Of a stretch of DNA of 64,000 nucleotides, positions 41,037 through 49,931 are shown in pieces. How positions within the stretch are numbered: the first letter of the stretch is position 1; each line of letters starts with the position of its first letter. The notes under the pieces are model-generated. The model made no database searches. It had not been told where the DNA came from and was given only the letters and a program-made list of their open reading frames with translations. Location of the stretch: the NCBI RefSeq assembly GCF_008807415.1, contig NZ_CP043626.1, positions 5,246,501 through 5,310,500 on the forward strand. Direction: 5' to 3'. Source of the DNA: Pseudomonas denitrificans (nom. rej.) (lineage in GTDB: Bacteria; Pseudomonadota; Gammaproteobacteria; Pseudomonadales; Pseudomonadaceae). Both the position numbers and the translations under genes were made by a program.

Positions 41037-41375
41037 GGGACTACTCCTCGACCCTTGGTGTGTTTCTTTCAGCAAGTGGACAGGCAGTCTAGACATTACC
41101 GCTCGCCATTCCGTGCGAAATAACCGATGCAAAGGCGCTCGCATCCGCTTTTGATCGGCTTTACTGACAGACAGGATTGCCGGCAAATCAGAGATTTGGC
41201 GAACCCTCAAGGAAGAACGGGGGTCTACCATGACAGTCTTGTGACAATCGCCTGAGCGTTGCCGTGTCCTTCTCGGCCCTCCGCGCTGTCTGTACGGAGC
41301 CGCGGGCGAGGTCGTTACAGGGTCCGTTGACGGACGCACCGCCCACGGGCCCGCTTGAGTGCGAGGGGGCCCGAC
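41037..41375. other. Intergenic region with divergent promoters, no gene
   Basis: 339 bases between divergent genes (sugar dehydrogenase and Na/Pi symporter). It contains a Pho-box-like site (41230-41247). No further structure was seen. Confidence 0.5.
41230..41247 (-). promoter_or_regulatory. Pho-box-like site upstream of the Na/Pi symporter
   Basis: ATGACAG-TCTT-GTGACAA: two 7-base units with the 4-base spacing of PhoB sites (CTGTCAT-N4-CTGTCAT read on the minus strand). The first unit is perfect, the second matches five of seven. The orientation is opposite to the phosphate gene, which weakens the case. Confidence 0.35.
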
Positions 41376-43100
41376 ATGCTCAAACTGCTCGATCTGCTCT
41401 CTGCCGTCGCCCTGTTGGTGTGGGGCACACATATCGTCCGCACCGGCATCCTCAGGGTCTACGGCAGTAACCTGCGAAAAATCCTCAGCCGCAGCGTGGA
41501 GAAGCGCCCGCTGGCTTTCGCCGCCGGCATCGGCGTCACCGCCCTGGTGCAGAGCAGCAACGCCACGGCGCTGCTGGCCACCTCCTTCGTCGCCACCGGG
41601 TTGATGGCCCTGGCGCCGGCGCTGGCGATCATGCTCGGCGCCGACGTCGGCACGGCACTGATGGCGCGGGTGCTGACCCTGGACCTGTCCTGGCTGTCGC
41701 CGCTGCTGATCTTCTTCGGAGTGATCTTCTTCCTCGGCCGCAAGCAGACGCGCCTCGGCCAGCTGGGCCGGGTATTCATCGGCCTGGGGCTGATCATCCT
41801 CGCGTTGCAGCTGATCGTCGCCGCCGCCGAGCCCATGACCCAGGCCAAGGGCGTGAAGGTGCTGTTCTCCAGCCTCACCGGCGACGTGATGCTGGATGCC
41901 CTGACTGGCGCGCTGTTCGCGATGATTTCCTACTCCAGCCTGGCCGCCGTGCTGCTCACCGCGACGCTGGCGGCCTCCAAGGTGATCTCGCTGAAAGTGG
42001 CGCTGTGCCTGGTGGTCGGCGCCAACCTGGGCAGCGGCATCCTGGCGATGATCAGCGCTTCCTCGCAGAACGCCGCCGGCCGGCGTGTGGCACTGGGTAG
42101 CCTGCTGTTCAAGGTCGCCGGCTGCGCCCTGGTGCTGCCGCTGGTGGGTCCGCTGGCCGAGTGGATCGACCACTGGCAGTTCAGCACCGCCGAACTGGTG
42201 ATCGCCTTCCATGTGCTCTACAACGCCACCCGCTGCCTCGCCTGCCTGCCGCTGACCGGGCAGATGGCGGCTTTCTGCACGCGCATCATGCCCGACCGCC
42301 ATTCCCCGGAAGACACCGTCCGCCCGCGCCACCTTGATCCGGCGGCGCTGGATACGCCGAGCCTGGCGCTGGTCAACGCGGTGCGCGAAACCCTGCGCAT
42401 GGGCGATATCGTCGAGCAGATGCTGAACAACCTGATGCAGGTTATCCACAGCGGCGATCCGCTGCTGGGCAAGGAAATCCGCAAGCAGGACGACGATGTC
42501 GACGCGCTCTACACCGCGATCAAGCTGTACCTGGCACGCATGCCCCGCGAGGACCTGAGCGAAGCCGACAGCCGCCGCTGGGCGGAGATCATCGAACTGG
42601 CGATCAACCTGGAGCAGGCCGGCGACATCATCGAGCACATGCTCGGCGCCGTGCAGGACAAGAAGACTTCGCGCAGCCGCTCCTTCTCCGACAACGGCCT
42701 GGAGGAGATCACCGTGCTGCACGGCCAACTGGTGGCCAACCTGCGCCTGTCGCTCTCGGTGTTCCTCAATGGCGACCAGGAAGGCGCCAAGCGCCTGCGC
42801 CGCGCCAAGCAGCGCTTCCGCCTGCAGGAACGACGCTTCGCCCACTCCCACGTCGACCGCCTGCGCCAGCAGGTGGTGCAGAGCATCGAGACCAGCTCGC
42901 TGCACCTTGATCTGATCAGCGACATGAAACGCTTGAACTCGCTGTTCTGCGCCATCGCCTATGCTGTGCTGGACAACCCCGATGCCAGCAGTTCGGCAAT
43001 CGGCGAACCTGTGGAAGACGAAGACTTCGTCGAACGCGAAGTCGAAGCGGTACAGGATCACCAGCGGCCGGCTCCCCCCGGCTCCAGCGCGACGGGTTGA
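41376..43100 (+). CDS. Na+/phosphate cotransporter family protein with PhoU-like domain
   Basis: 574 residues from ATG 41376 ([26 protein letters not shown] upstream). Two PNaS repeats carry the family's '[25 protein letters not shown]' and '[26 protein letters not shown]' (QSS and SYSS) substrate motifs among about eight membrane segments. The C-terminal ~230 residues ([27 protein letters not shown] and on) are a PhoU-like helical bundle. Imports phosphate with sodium, with the PhoU domain probably regulating it. A possible Pho box lies upstream. Confidence 0.88.
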   Translation: MLKLLDLLSAVALLVWGTHIVRTGILRVYGSNLRKILSRSVEKRPLAFAAGIGVTALVQSSNATALLATSFVATGLMALAPALAIMLGADVGTALMARVLTLDLSWLSPLLIFFGVIFFLGRKQTRLGQLGRVFIGLGLIILALQLIVAAAEPMTQAKGVKVLFSSLTGDVMLDALTGALFAMISYSSLAAVLLTATLAASKVISLKVALCLVVGANLGSGILAMISASSQNAAGRRVALGSLLFKVAGCALVLPLVGPLAEWIDHWQFSTAELVIAFHVLYNATRCLACLPLTGQMAAFCTRIMPDRHSPEDTVRPRHLDPAALDTPSLALVNAVRETLRMGDIVEQMLNNLMQVIHSGDPLLGKEIRKQDDDVDALYTAIKLYLARMPREDLSEADSRRWAEIIELAINLEQAGDIIEHMLGAVQDKKTSRSRSFSDNGLEEITVLHGQLVANLRLSLSVFLNGDQEGAKRLRRAKQRFRLQERRFAHSHVDRLRQQVVQSIETSSLHLDLISDMKRLNSLFCAIAYAVLDNPDASSSAIGEPVEDEDFVEREVEAVQDHQRPAPPGSSATG

Positions 43101-43198
43101 TGGCCAGGGGGCCTGTGCGAACGTTCCGTCGGAACCTTCGCCAGCCCCTACAAAGTCCTGATATCACGACGCCCAGGGTTCGGGCAGAATCCGCCGCC

Positions 43199-44233
43199 AT
43201 GGAAGCATGCACTCAATCCCAACGCCCTCCCTCGGTCAGCGCCAGCCTGACCCAGGCCATCCTGCTGGCGGCTGTGCGTCTCGGTCTGAACCGCGACGCC
43301 CTGCTCGCCGCCAGCGGCATTCAAGAATCCCAGCTCAGCGACCCGGACGCGCGCATCGACTTCGCGTTGCAGGAGCGCATGTGGCAGGTGATCCAGACCG
43401 ACCTGAAGCATGACGAGCCCGGCCTGGCCATGGGCCGTGCGCTGTCACCGGCATCCTTCAGCGCGCTGGGCTACCTGCTGCAGTCGAGCACCACGATGGG
43501 TGACGCCCTCGAGTCGGCCATGCGCTACCAGCGCCTGGTGGGCGAAGGCGGCCAGGTATCCATCGAGGCCCAGGCCGAGATCATCTGGGTGAGCTACCGC
43601 CCGCTGAACCCGGAACCGCCAGCCACCCGCGCCCGCGCGCTGGCGCTGCTGGGGTTCTGGTCACGGCAGTTGCGCGCCCTGCTCAGCGGCCTGCAACTGG
43701 CCGGCTGCCGTTTCATCCACAGCCAGCCGGAAAGCCTCGCGGACTACGAAAAGGCCTTCGACTGCCCTCTGCAATTCGACGCACCGGACTATGCCCTGGG
43801 CCTGCCCCGGGCGCTCATCGATACTCCGCTGCCGCAGGCCAACCCGCCGCTGCGTGATCTGTTGCGCCAGCACGCGGAGGGCCTGCTCGCCCGCCTGCCC
43901 AGCGCCAGTGTCAGTGGCCGGGTAGTCGCCCTGCTCGGCGAGCAACTGACCCGCGGCGAACCCGGCCGTGCTGCCGTCGCCAGCGAACTGGGCCTGAGCG
44001 AACGCACGCTGCAACGCCGGCTGGCGGAGGAAGGCAGCAGTTATCAACAGCTGCTGGCCGATACCCGGCGGCAATTGGCGGAGCGCTACCTGGGGGAAGG
44101 CAACCTGCCGGCCACGGATATCGCCGCCCTGCTCGGTTATTCCGAGCCCAGCGTGTTCTTCCGCGCCTTCCGCCACTGGACTGGGCTGACGCCGGGCGAG
44201 TATCGCCAGCGGCGGCGCCAGTCGGAGAGCTGA
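43199..44233 (+). CDS. AraC family transcriptional regulator (Arabinose_bd + HTH_18)
   Basis: 344 residues from ATG 43199. The N-terminal ~190 residues match the 'Arabinose-binding-like' domain of ArgR/OruR-like regulators ('LTQAILLAAVRLGLNRDALLAASGIQESQLSDPDARI', 'ALGYLLQSSTTMGDALESAMRYQRLVGEGG'). The C-terminal domain has 'AAVASELGLSERTLQRRLAEEGSSYQQLLADTRRQLAERYL' and 'ATDIAALLGYSEPSVFFRAFRHWTGLTPGEYR'. The effector and target are unknown. The two neighbours, a Pi symporter and an SDR, are not obvious targets. Confidence 0.85.
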   Translation: MEACTQSQRPPSVSASLTQAILLAAVRLGLNRDALLAASGIQESQLSDPDARIDFALQERMWQVIQTDLKHDEPGLAMGRALSPASFSALGYLLQSSTTMGDALESAMRYQRLVGEGGQVSIEAQAEIIWVSYRPLNPEPPATRARALALLGFWSRQLRALLSGLQLAGCRFIHSQPESLADYEKAFDCPLQFDAPDYALGLPRALIDTPLPQANPPLRDLLRQHAEGLLARLPSASVSGRVVALLGEQLTRGEPGRAAVASELGLSERTLQRRLAEEGSSYQQLLADTRRQLAERYLGEGNLPATDIAALLGYSEPSVFFRAFRHWTGLTPGEYRQRRRQSES

Positions 44234-44248
44234 CGAGAGCTGCCAGGG

Positions 44249-44279
44249 GCCGATCCCGGAGATCGGCTCACAGGTTTTT
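44249..44279 (+). terminator. Terminator after the AraC gene
   Basis: GCCGATC-CCGGA-GATCGGC stem (44249-44267) followed after a few bases by TTTTTC. It lies between convergent genes. Confidence 0.6.
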
Positions 44280-44317
44280 CAACAGACTTGTCTACAGGTT
44301 TTCCACAGAACCGCGAA

Positions 44318-45274
44318 TCAGCCGTTCGGGCCCCGCGCGGCCAGATAGGCCAGGAACGCCTCGCGGCTGGAGTAGCGCGGTTCGTAACCGAACTCTTCTT
44401 TCAGCCGTCGGTTGTCCAGCACCGGCCGGTAGCGCAGGTAGTCCACCTGCTCGGGCCCGAAGCGCGACAGCCCCAGCGGCTTGAGCAGCCCCAACCCTAC
44501 GCGCATCAGGCTTGCCGGCATGGGCCGGTAGGGTTTGTTGAGCAGGCCGGCGATCTCGCGCATGGACAATGCGCCGTCACCGGCGAGGTTGTAGATGCCC
44601 TCGCTGCCGCGTTCCAGCCCCTGGCGGATCACGTTCACCACGTCCTGGTCCCAGATGAACACGAAGCGGCTGCGATGCCCGAGCACTCCCACCAGGGTGG
44701 GTCGGGCAAACAGCTCGGCCAACGGGTTATGCACACGCCGGCCGAGAATGGTTCCGGGGCGCAGGATCAGCTGCTTGAGCTGTGGATAACGCTCCCGTGC
44801 GCTGGCCAGCAGTTGCTCGATCTCCTGCTTGCAGCGGGCGTGGAGCAGGTGGGGATGGCCACGCAGTGGATGCGATTCGTCGATCCATTCGGCGTTGTCG
44901 CGGTGGAAGCCATAGGCGGCGCCGGAACTGGTCACAATCAGCTGCTGGACGCCGGTGTCCCGCGCCGCTTCAATCAGCGCGCGGGTGCCGCCGACCTCGA
45001 TGGCATGGCGCTTCTGCGGCGTCATCTCCCGCGGCGGATTCACGACCGCGGCCAAATGCACGATCGCGTCGGGCTTCCAGTGTTCCACACAGGCCCGCGT
45101 ATTGGCGGCCACGCTGAGGTCCAGCGCTACCGGCTCGATGTTCGGCCGCAGGCCCTGGGACTTGATCCGCTGCATATCGGCGGCAATGAGCGTCCAGTCC
45201 AGATGCTGAACAGCAAGCTCATTGAGCAGGCTCTGCCCGAGAATTCCCGCGGCGCCGGTAACCAGGACACGCAT
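44318..45274 (-). CDS. NAD(P)-dependent epimerase/dehydratase (extended SDR)
   Basis: 318 residues. Rossmann motif 'VLVTGAAGILGQSLLNELA' (GxxGxxG) with the later 'AIVHLAAVVNPPREMTPQKRHAIEVGGTRALIEAARDTG' and 'SSGAAYGFHRD', as in UDP-sugar epimerase-like proteins. The normal YxxxK is replaced by HARCK in 'PHLLHARCKQEIEQLL', so the catalytic Tyr is a His here. C-terminal 'IYNLAGDGALSMREIAGLLNKPYRPMP' is typical of the family. Function unknown. Confidence 0.82.
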   Translation of the reverse strand: MRVLVTGAAGILGQSLLNELAVQHLDWTLIAADMQRIKSQGLRPNIEPVALDLSVAANTRACVEHWKPDAIVHLAAVVNPPREMTPQKRHAIEVGGTRALIEAARDTGVQQLIVTSSGAAYGFHRDNAEWIDESHPLRGHPHLLHARCKQEIEQLLASARERYPQLKQLILRPGTILGRRVHNPLAELFARPTLVGVLGHRSRFVFIWDQDVVNVIRQGLERGSEGIYNLAGDGALSMREIAGLLNKPYRPMPASLMRVGLGLLKPLGLSRFGPEQVDYLRYRPVLDNRRLKEEFGYEPRYSSREAFLAYLAARGPNG

Positions 45275-45481
45275 GTAGCCTCCAGATCGCTCCGCGCGGA
45301 ACGAACAACGGGTCCATCAGTGAGGTTAGATGATCTGAGCGTAGTGTCGTGGTCCGGCAGCGACAGTGACCATGCAAGCCAGTGCCCATGACCGAAGATG
45401 CCACCCGACAAAGGTTGAACGCGGTGGGTTCGCGCCGGTCAATCCGCTATCCTCACGGCTTTGCGTTCAGGCACACCGCTC

Positions 45482-46855
45482 ATGCGTTGGTTGTTCGTCC
45501 CCCTGTTGTCCCTGCTGCTCAGCGCCTGGTCCCATGCGGACCAGCGACAGACGGTCGAGGCCTACCAGTTGGCGAACGGCATGGGCGTGCTGTTCAAGCC
45601 CACCCGCGAGAAGGGCCACGTGTCGATCCGCCTGATCGTCGGTGTCGGCTTCAGCGATTTCAGCTGCCGCGACCGCCAGCTTCCGCACCTGATGGAGCAC
45701 CTGTTCTTCAGTGGCCTGGACGGCGGCGACGAGGCCGACCTGGAAGCGCGCATGCAGGCCCTGGGCGGTCAGTGGAACGCCTACACCAGCGAGGGCGACA
45801 CCGCCTTCGTCGTCGAATCCCCCGCGGCCACCCAGCGCCAGGTGCTGGACCTGCTGCTGGAAATCATCACCCGCACCCAGCTCGACCAGCGCAAGATCGA
45901 CTCCGCCAAGCAGGTGCTGGTGCGCGAGGATGGCGGCCACTATTCGCACCTGCAGCGCTGGCTGGATCACCAGAACGTCAGCCGCGCCGGCCAGGAACAA
46001 CTGGCCGTGGAGCTGGGGCTGTCCTGCGATGAGCGCGCGCCTGTGGATAACCTCACCCAGGCCCAGCTGGAGCAGCTGCGCAAGGACTGGTACGTCCCCA
46101 GCAACATGACCCTGATCATCGTCGGCGACCTCGACCCGCGTTTGCCGGTCTACCTGGGCCGCACCTATGGCGCTCTCGTCGATCACGACACGCCGGAGCG
46201 CCGCGACCTGCCGCAAATGAAGAAAGCCGCCGAGCGCCAGCGCAGCCTGACCACCGGGTTGTTCGGCGAGAGTGCAGTCCTGCACTGGATATTCCCCGAG
46301 CCCGAGGATGCCGACGGCGCCACGCTGGACCTGCTGCAGGCCTACCTGAACGATGCGCTCTACACCGAGCTGCGCGTACGCCGCGAGCTGTCGTACGGCC
46401 CCTGGAGCGAACGCACCGCCTGGGCCAACCAGGGCTTCATGAGCCTCAACGCGAATGTCGAGCGGGATGAGCAGGAGGTGGCGCAAAAGGCCCTGAGGGA
46501 GCTGGTGGAAAAGATCCGCCACGACGGCCTCGACCCTCAGCGCTTTGCCCGCATCCAGCGCGTGGCGCGGGCGCAACTGGCCTGGAGCACGCCGGGCAAT
46601 TCGACACTGGCGGATTACTACTGGGGCGCGCTGGCGGACTTCGACGACGGCAAGTTCCCGGACGAGGACAAGCGCCTGGCGAAGGTCAGCCTGGCCCACG
46701 CCAACGACGTGGCGAAGCAGTTGTTCAAGGATGAGGGTTATCTGCGCATCGAGAAACCGCTGCTGGATGACGACATGGTCTATCCGCTGGCGGCGCTGGG
46801 CGCGGTGTTGCTGGCAGTACTGGTGGGGCTGGCGCTGTGGCGCCGACGGGGCTGA
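45482..46855 (+). CDS. M16 family zinc peptidase, membrane-anchored
   Basis: 457 residues from ATG 45482, with a signal sequence (MRWLFVPLLSLLLSAWSHA). HxxEH inverted zinc motif 'PHLMEHLFFSGLDGGDEADLEARMQALGGQWNAYTSEGDTAFVVE', with the later Glu ligand in the same segment. The middle 'DKDWYVPSNMTLIIVGDLD' and 'LRVRRELSYGPWSERTAWANQGFM' are typical of M16 C-terminal domains. A C-terminal hydrophobic helix 'LAALGAVLLAVLVGLALWRRRG' anchors it, with the enzyme on the periplasmic side. Substrate unknown. Confidence 0.85.
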   Translation: MRWLFVPLLSLLLSAWSHADQRQTVEAYQLANGMGVLFKPTREKGHVSIRLIVGVGFSDFSCRDRQLPHLMEHLFFSGLDGGDEADLEARMQALGGQWNAYTSEGDTAFVVESPAATQRQVLDLLLEIITRTQLDQRKIDSAKQVLVREDGGHYSHLQRWLDHQNVSRAGQEQLAVELGLSCDERAPVDNLTQAQLEQLRKDWYVPSNMTLIIVGDLDPRLPVYLGRTYGALVDHDTPERRDLPQMKKAAERQRSLTTGLFGESAVLHWIFPEPEDADGATLDLLQAYLNDALYTELRVRRELSYGPWSERTAWANQGFMSLNANVERDEQEVAQKALRELVEKIRHDGLDPQRFARIQRVARAQLAWSTPGNSTLADYYWGALADFDDGKFPDEDKRLAKVSLAHANDVAKQLFKDEGYLRIEKPLLDDDMVYPLAALGAVLLAVLVGLALWRRRG

Positions 46856-46880
46856 AACCCCGTCGGAACGCCTTCAGGCT

Positions 46881-47432
46881 TCAGAGTGCGAGGCGGCGGA
46901 TGACCTGGCAGGAATCATCCGGGTCGACCTGGGCGCGGAAGCCCAGCTCGCGCGCCATGTCACGCATGTCGCGGTCCATGGACGAGTCGATCGAGTACAT
47001 CTGGTGGAAACCGTTGCGCTTGGCCACGTCGATCAGGTGGCGCATCAGCGCAAGACCGAGGCCCAGTTGCTTGAACTCGTCGGCGACGGTCACCGCGCAT
47101 TCGCACTGCTGGTTATCCACAGCCGCGTAACGGCTGATGCCGACTTCGCGCAGTTCGCCATCCACATGGGTCAGGGCGATGAAGGCCATGGTGGTCTGGT
47201 AGTCGACATCCATGAGGCGATCGAGCAGCTTGTCGTCGATCTTCACTTCGCCATGGAAGCGGAACTTGCGGGTCATCGGGGACAGGCGCTCGAGGAACAG
47301 GCGTTCGCGCTCGCGATCTTCCGCGCGCAACGGGCGGATCAGCACATGGCTGCCGTCGTCGAGGGTTTCTATCCAGTGATCGGCGCCAACAGCCCCGAGG
47401 GCTGCGAGCTCGGCGGTGGTGTGGGTCATCAT
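46881..47432 (-). CDS. GNAT family N-acetyltransferase
   Basis: 183 residues. 'VLIRPLRAEDRERERLFLERLSPMTRKFRFHGEVKIDDKLLDRLMDVDYQTTMAFIAL' followed by the acetyl-CoA site 'CAVTVADEFKQLGLGLALMRHLIDVAKRNGFHQMYSIDS' (R/Q-x-x-G-x-G/A region, here QLGLGLA). The resemblance is to acetyltransferase domains fused to acyl-CoA synthetases (Pat-like), but this one is a stand-alone domain. ATG 47432; a second in-frame ATG follows. Substrate unknown. Confidence 0.82.
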   Translation of the reverse strand: MMTHTTAELAALGAVGADHWIETLDDGSHVLIRPLRAEDRERERLFLERLSPMTRKFRFHGEVKIDDKLLDRLMDVDYQTTMAFIALTHVDGELREVGISRYAAVDNQQCECAVTVADEFKQLGLGLALMRHLIDVAKRNGFHQMYSIDSSMDRDMRDMARELGFRAQVDPDDSCQVIRRLAL

Positions 47433-47556
47433 GACGCGTTCTCCGCTGGCGAAGAGGGATTGGGATGACCCTATCCTTCTCCCACGGATGCCGGGCGGGC
47501 CTGACCTGGGTCAATGCCGCCCGGAACCGTACTGGGGCAGAACGTCGCAGCTGAAC

Positions 47557-48846
47557 TCAGGCGCTGGCGGCCAGGGCCCCAGGGCGCACACGGGCGCCCT
47601 TGCGGAACAGCACCAGGGTGGCGAGCAGGCCGAGGGCCGCTGCACCGCTGAGCCAGATGCCCGGCGCGGCCTTGTTGTCCAGGGTGTGGATAAGCCAGGT
47701 GCAGACCGCCGGGGTGAAACCGCCGAAGGTCGCGGTCGCCAGGCTGTAGGCCAGGGAGAAGCCGGTAGTGCGCACGTCCGCCGGCATGATCTCGGTGAGC
47801 GCGACGACCATCGCGCCGTTGTAGCTGCCATAGAGGAAGGACAGCCACAGCTCCACTTCCAGCAGACGCGCGAAGCTCGGCTCGGCCACCAGCCAGGACA
47901 ACATCGGGTAGGCGGTGACCAGCGCCAGCACGGTGGCGGCCAGCAGCAGCGGCTTGCGCCCGATACGGTCGGATACCGCGCCCATCAGCGGCAACCAGAT
48001 GAAGTTGGACAGACCCACGCACATGGTCACCAGCAGGCTGTCGAAGTCCGACAGGTGCAGTTCGTTCTTGCCGAAGGTCGGGGTGTAGGCGGTGATCAGG
48101 TAGAAGGACACCGTGGTCATCACCACCATGGCTGTGCCGGCCAGCACCAGGCTGAAGTTCTGGCCGATGGAGCGCAGCACCTGGCTCAGGGTCGGACGAT
48201 GCTTGCGCTGCTGGAACTCGGGGGTTTCCTCCAGCGAGCGACGGATGATGAACAGCGCCGGGACGATCAGGCAGCCGACGAAGAAGGGCACGCGCCAGCC
48301 CCATTCGCCCATGTCCTGCGGGCTCAGCCAGTGGTTGAGGATCACCCCCAGCAGGCCGGCGAAGACCACCGCAACCTGTTGGCTCGCCGACTGCCAGCTG
48401 ACGAAGAAGCCGCGCTTGCCGGGGGTGGCGATTTCCGCCAGGTACACCGACACGCCGCCCAGCTCGACGCCAGCGGAGAAGCCCTGCAGCAGCCGGCCGA
48501 ACAGCACCAGCAGCGGCGCTGCCACACCGAGCGTGGCGTAGCCCGGGACGAAGGCGATCAGCAGGGTGCCCATGGCCATCAGGCCCAGCGTGATGATCAG
48601 CCCCTGGCGGCGGCCGTGGCGGTCGATATAGGCGCCAAGGAAGATGGCGCCGAGCGGGCGCATCAGGAAACCGGCGCCGAAGGTCGCCAGCGACAGCATC
48701 AGGGAGGCGAAGGGGTCATCGCCGGGGAAGAAGGTCTTGGCAATGGCGGTGGCATAGAAGCCATACACCATGAAGTCATACATCTCGAGGAAGTTGCCAC
48801 TCACCACACGGAAGACGGCTTTGGCTTTGGAGTTGTTCGAGGCCAT
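47557..48846 (-). CDS. citA: MFS metabolite:H+ symporter (citrate/tricarballylate-like)
   Basis: 429 residues, 12 membrane segments, MHS branch of the MFS. '[26 protein letters not shown]' is the characteristic first helix, '[20 protein letters not shown]' the G-x-x-x-D-R-x-G-R-R loop, '[41 protein letters not shown]' the fourth helix region. The closest recalled relatives are citrate/tricarballylate carriers (CitA, TcuC). It matches the position of PA5476 (citA) near gltP. The substrate is inferred. Confidence 0.82.
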   Translation of the reverse strand: MASNNSKAKAVFRVVSGNFLEMYDFMVYGFYATAIAKTFFPGDDPFASLMLSLATFGAGFLMRPLGAIFLGAYIDRHGRRQGLIITLGLMAMGTLLIAFVPGYATLGVAAPLLVLFGRLLQGFSAGVELGGVSVYLAEIATPGKRGFFVSWQSASQQVAVVFAGLLGVILNHWLSPQDMGEWGWRVPFFVGCLIVPALFIIRRSLEETPEFQQRKHRPTLSQVLRSIGQNFSLVLAGTAMVVMTTVSFYLITAYTPTFGKNELHLSDFDSLLVTMCVGLSNFIWLPLMGAVSDRIGRKPLLLAATVLALVTAYPMLSWLVAEPSFARLLEVELWLSFLYGSYNGAMVVALTEIMPADVRTTGFSLAYSLATATFGGFTPAVCTWLIHTLDNKAAPGIWLSGAAALGLLATLVLFRKGARVRPGALAASA

Positions 48847-49274
48847 AAGAACATCACTCAGGGCTGTTACACGGGGGACTTCCCGGCAGGGAAATCGATG
48901 ATCCCCATCCGCGGCAGGCAGGCACGGGATGGGCGATTGATTTGTAACCCTATGTGTAAAAGCCTCGGCTCGACAATCAGAAAATGGCTGAAAGGCCCAT
49001 ATTTACTGGAATTGAAAGATTGGCGAAAGCTTCGTGACCGCTCGTCGGAAGACTGTGTTTAGCGATAGAGCTCTCATTCTTCTAAATATATTCAAATCAA
49101 TAGATAAGTTGCTTGACCCTTTACATATTTAACTTCCTACACAATTAACTGTAGGAAACTTTCATTATTCAATGATAATTCCCAATGAAATATCGCAAGT
49201 AAGAATCTTATTTTTATATAAGAAATTTCCCTAATTAGAAGTTAGCTTTCCCACAAAAAAGGGAGAGCTTTCAC
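48847..49274. other. AT-rich intergenic region, no gene
   Basis: 428 bases. From about 49050 the sequence is strongly AT-rich, unlike the rest of the window outside the CDI array. It has runs such as ATATATTCAAATCAATAGAT and a small palindrome CCTAC-N10-GTAGG (near 49136-49155). It contains the promoter region for the lipoprotein gene that follows and probably for the MFS gene on the other side. Confidence 0.55.
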
Positions 49275-49931
49275 ATGAAGAATCTATGGGGAATTTTGTT
49301 GCTGTGTTCCCTGGCCGGCTGCAACGGCTGGGTCTCGCCGGAAACCGATGGCCGCCTGACGGAGCGCTACTTCACCGTCCTCTCCGGACCACCGATTCCG
49401 GGCTTCATCGTCGCCTCGGCGGTGCAATGGAATGCCGATTACGCCGTGACCGCCGCTCATACGCCGCTCCTGCGCAACCAGGCCTATCGCTGCAGTACCG
49501 GCTGCGACCTGCTGTTCATCGCGCACAAGGCTGACGGTGCGCTGCCGCAATGGCGCCAGTTCCGCGCTGGCGAGGTGGTCACGGCGCTGGGCAGCAGTTC
49601 TTTGCTGATTCCGATGAGCAGCATGGGCAAGATCTGGCCGGTGCCCTTTGTCGATGACGGTTCGGCCAGCGGCGAACGCTACGGCGTGCACGACGCGGCC
49701 ATCGCCAAGGGCATGTCCGGCGGGCCGCTGATCGGCAGCGACGGCAGCGTGCTGGGGATCAACATCGGCTTCCAGGCAGGCTTCCGGCCGCCGGCGAACC
49801 GCCCGGAGCTGGCCGGTATGTCACGCCTGAGCGTGTTCGTGCCCTATAGCGTGATCCAGCGCGAGTGGTTGCTGTTCCAGGCACAGTCGGTGCGCAAGGC
49901 CGCTCACGCGCTTCAGGCGAAGAACCAGTAG
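49275..49931 (+). CDS. Trypsin-like (S1-type) serine peptidase lipoprotein
   Basis: 218 residues from ATG 49275 (AAGGGAGAG upstream). Lipobox 'LLLCSLAGC' at residues 8-16. The His of the catalytic triad is in 'NADYAVTAAHTPLL' (consensus TAAHC, here TAAHT). The nucleophile is in 'KGMSGGPLIGSDGSVLGINIG' (GxSGGP). A putative catalytic Asp is in 'YGVHDAAIAKGMSGG' or earlier and is not certain. Anchored in the envelope, so a periplasmic quality-control or self-processing enzyme is possible. The 3' end overlaps the SpmAB-like gene on the other strand by 19 bases. Confidence 0.72.
   Translation: MKNLWGILLLCSLAGCNGWVSPETDGRLTERYFTVLSGPPIPGFIVASAVQWNADYAVTAAHTPLLRNQAYRCSTGCDLLFIAHKADGALPQWRQFRAGEVVTALGSSSLLIPMSSMGKIWPVPFVDDGSASGERYGVHDAAIAKGMSGGPLIGSDGSVLGINIGFQAGFRPPANRPELAGMSRLSVFVPYSVIQREWLLFQAQSVRKAAHALQAKNQ

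Noticed and set aside
41354..41375. TTG start of the Na/Pi symporter seven codons upstream
   Set aside because: The GAGGGGG ribosome site lies between the TTG and the ATG at 41376, so it fits only the ATG.
41037..43061. Upstream extension of the sugar-dehydrogenase frame to 1110 codons
   Set aside because: The extension is antisense to the Na/Pi symporter gene, is rich in Gln/Arg/Ala, and the true start at 41036 has a lipoprotein signal.
47416..49062. Plus-strand frame of 548 codons opposite the MFS gene
   Set aside because: His/Gln/Arg-rich shadow of a conserved membrane protein gene. It would overlap a real gene completely.
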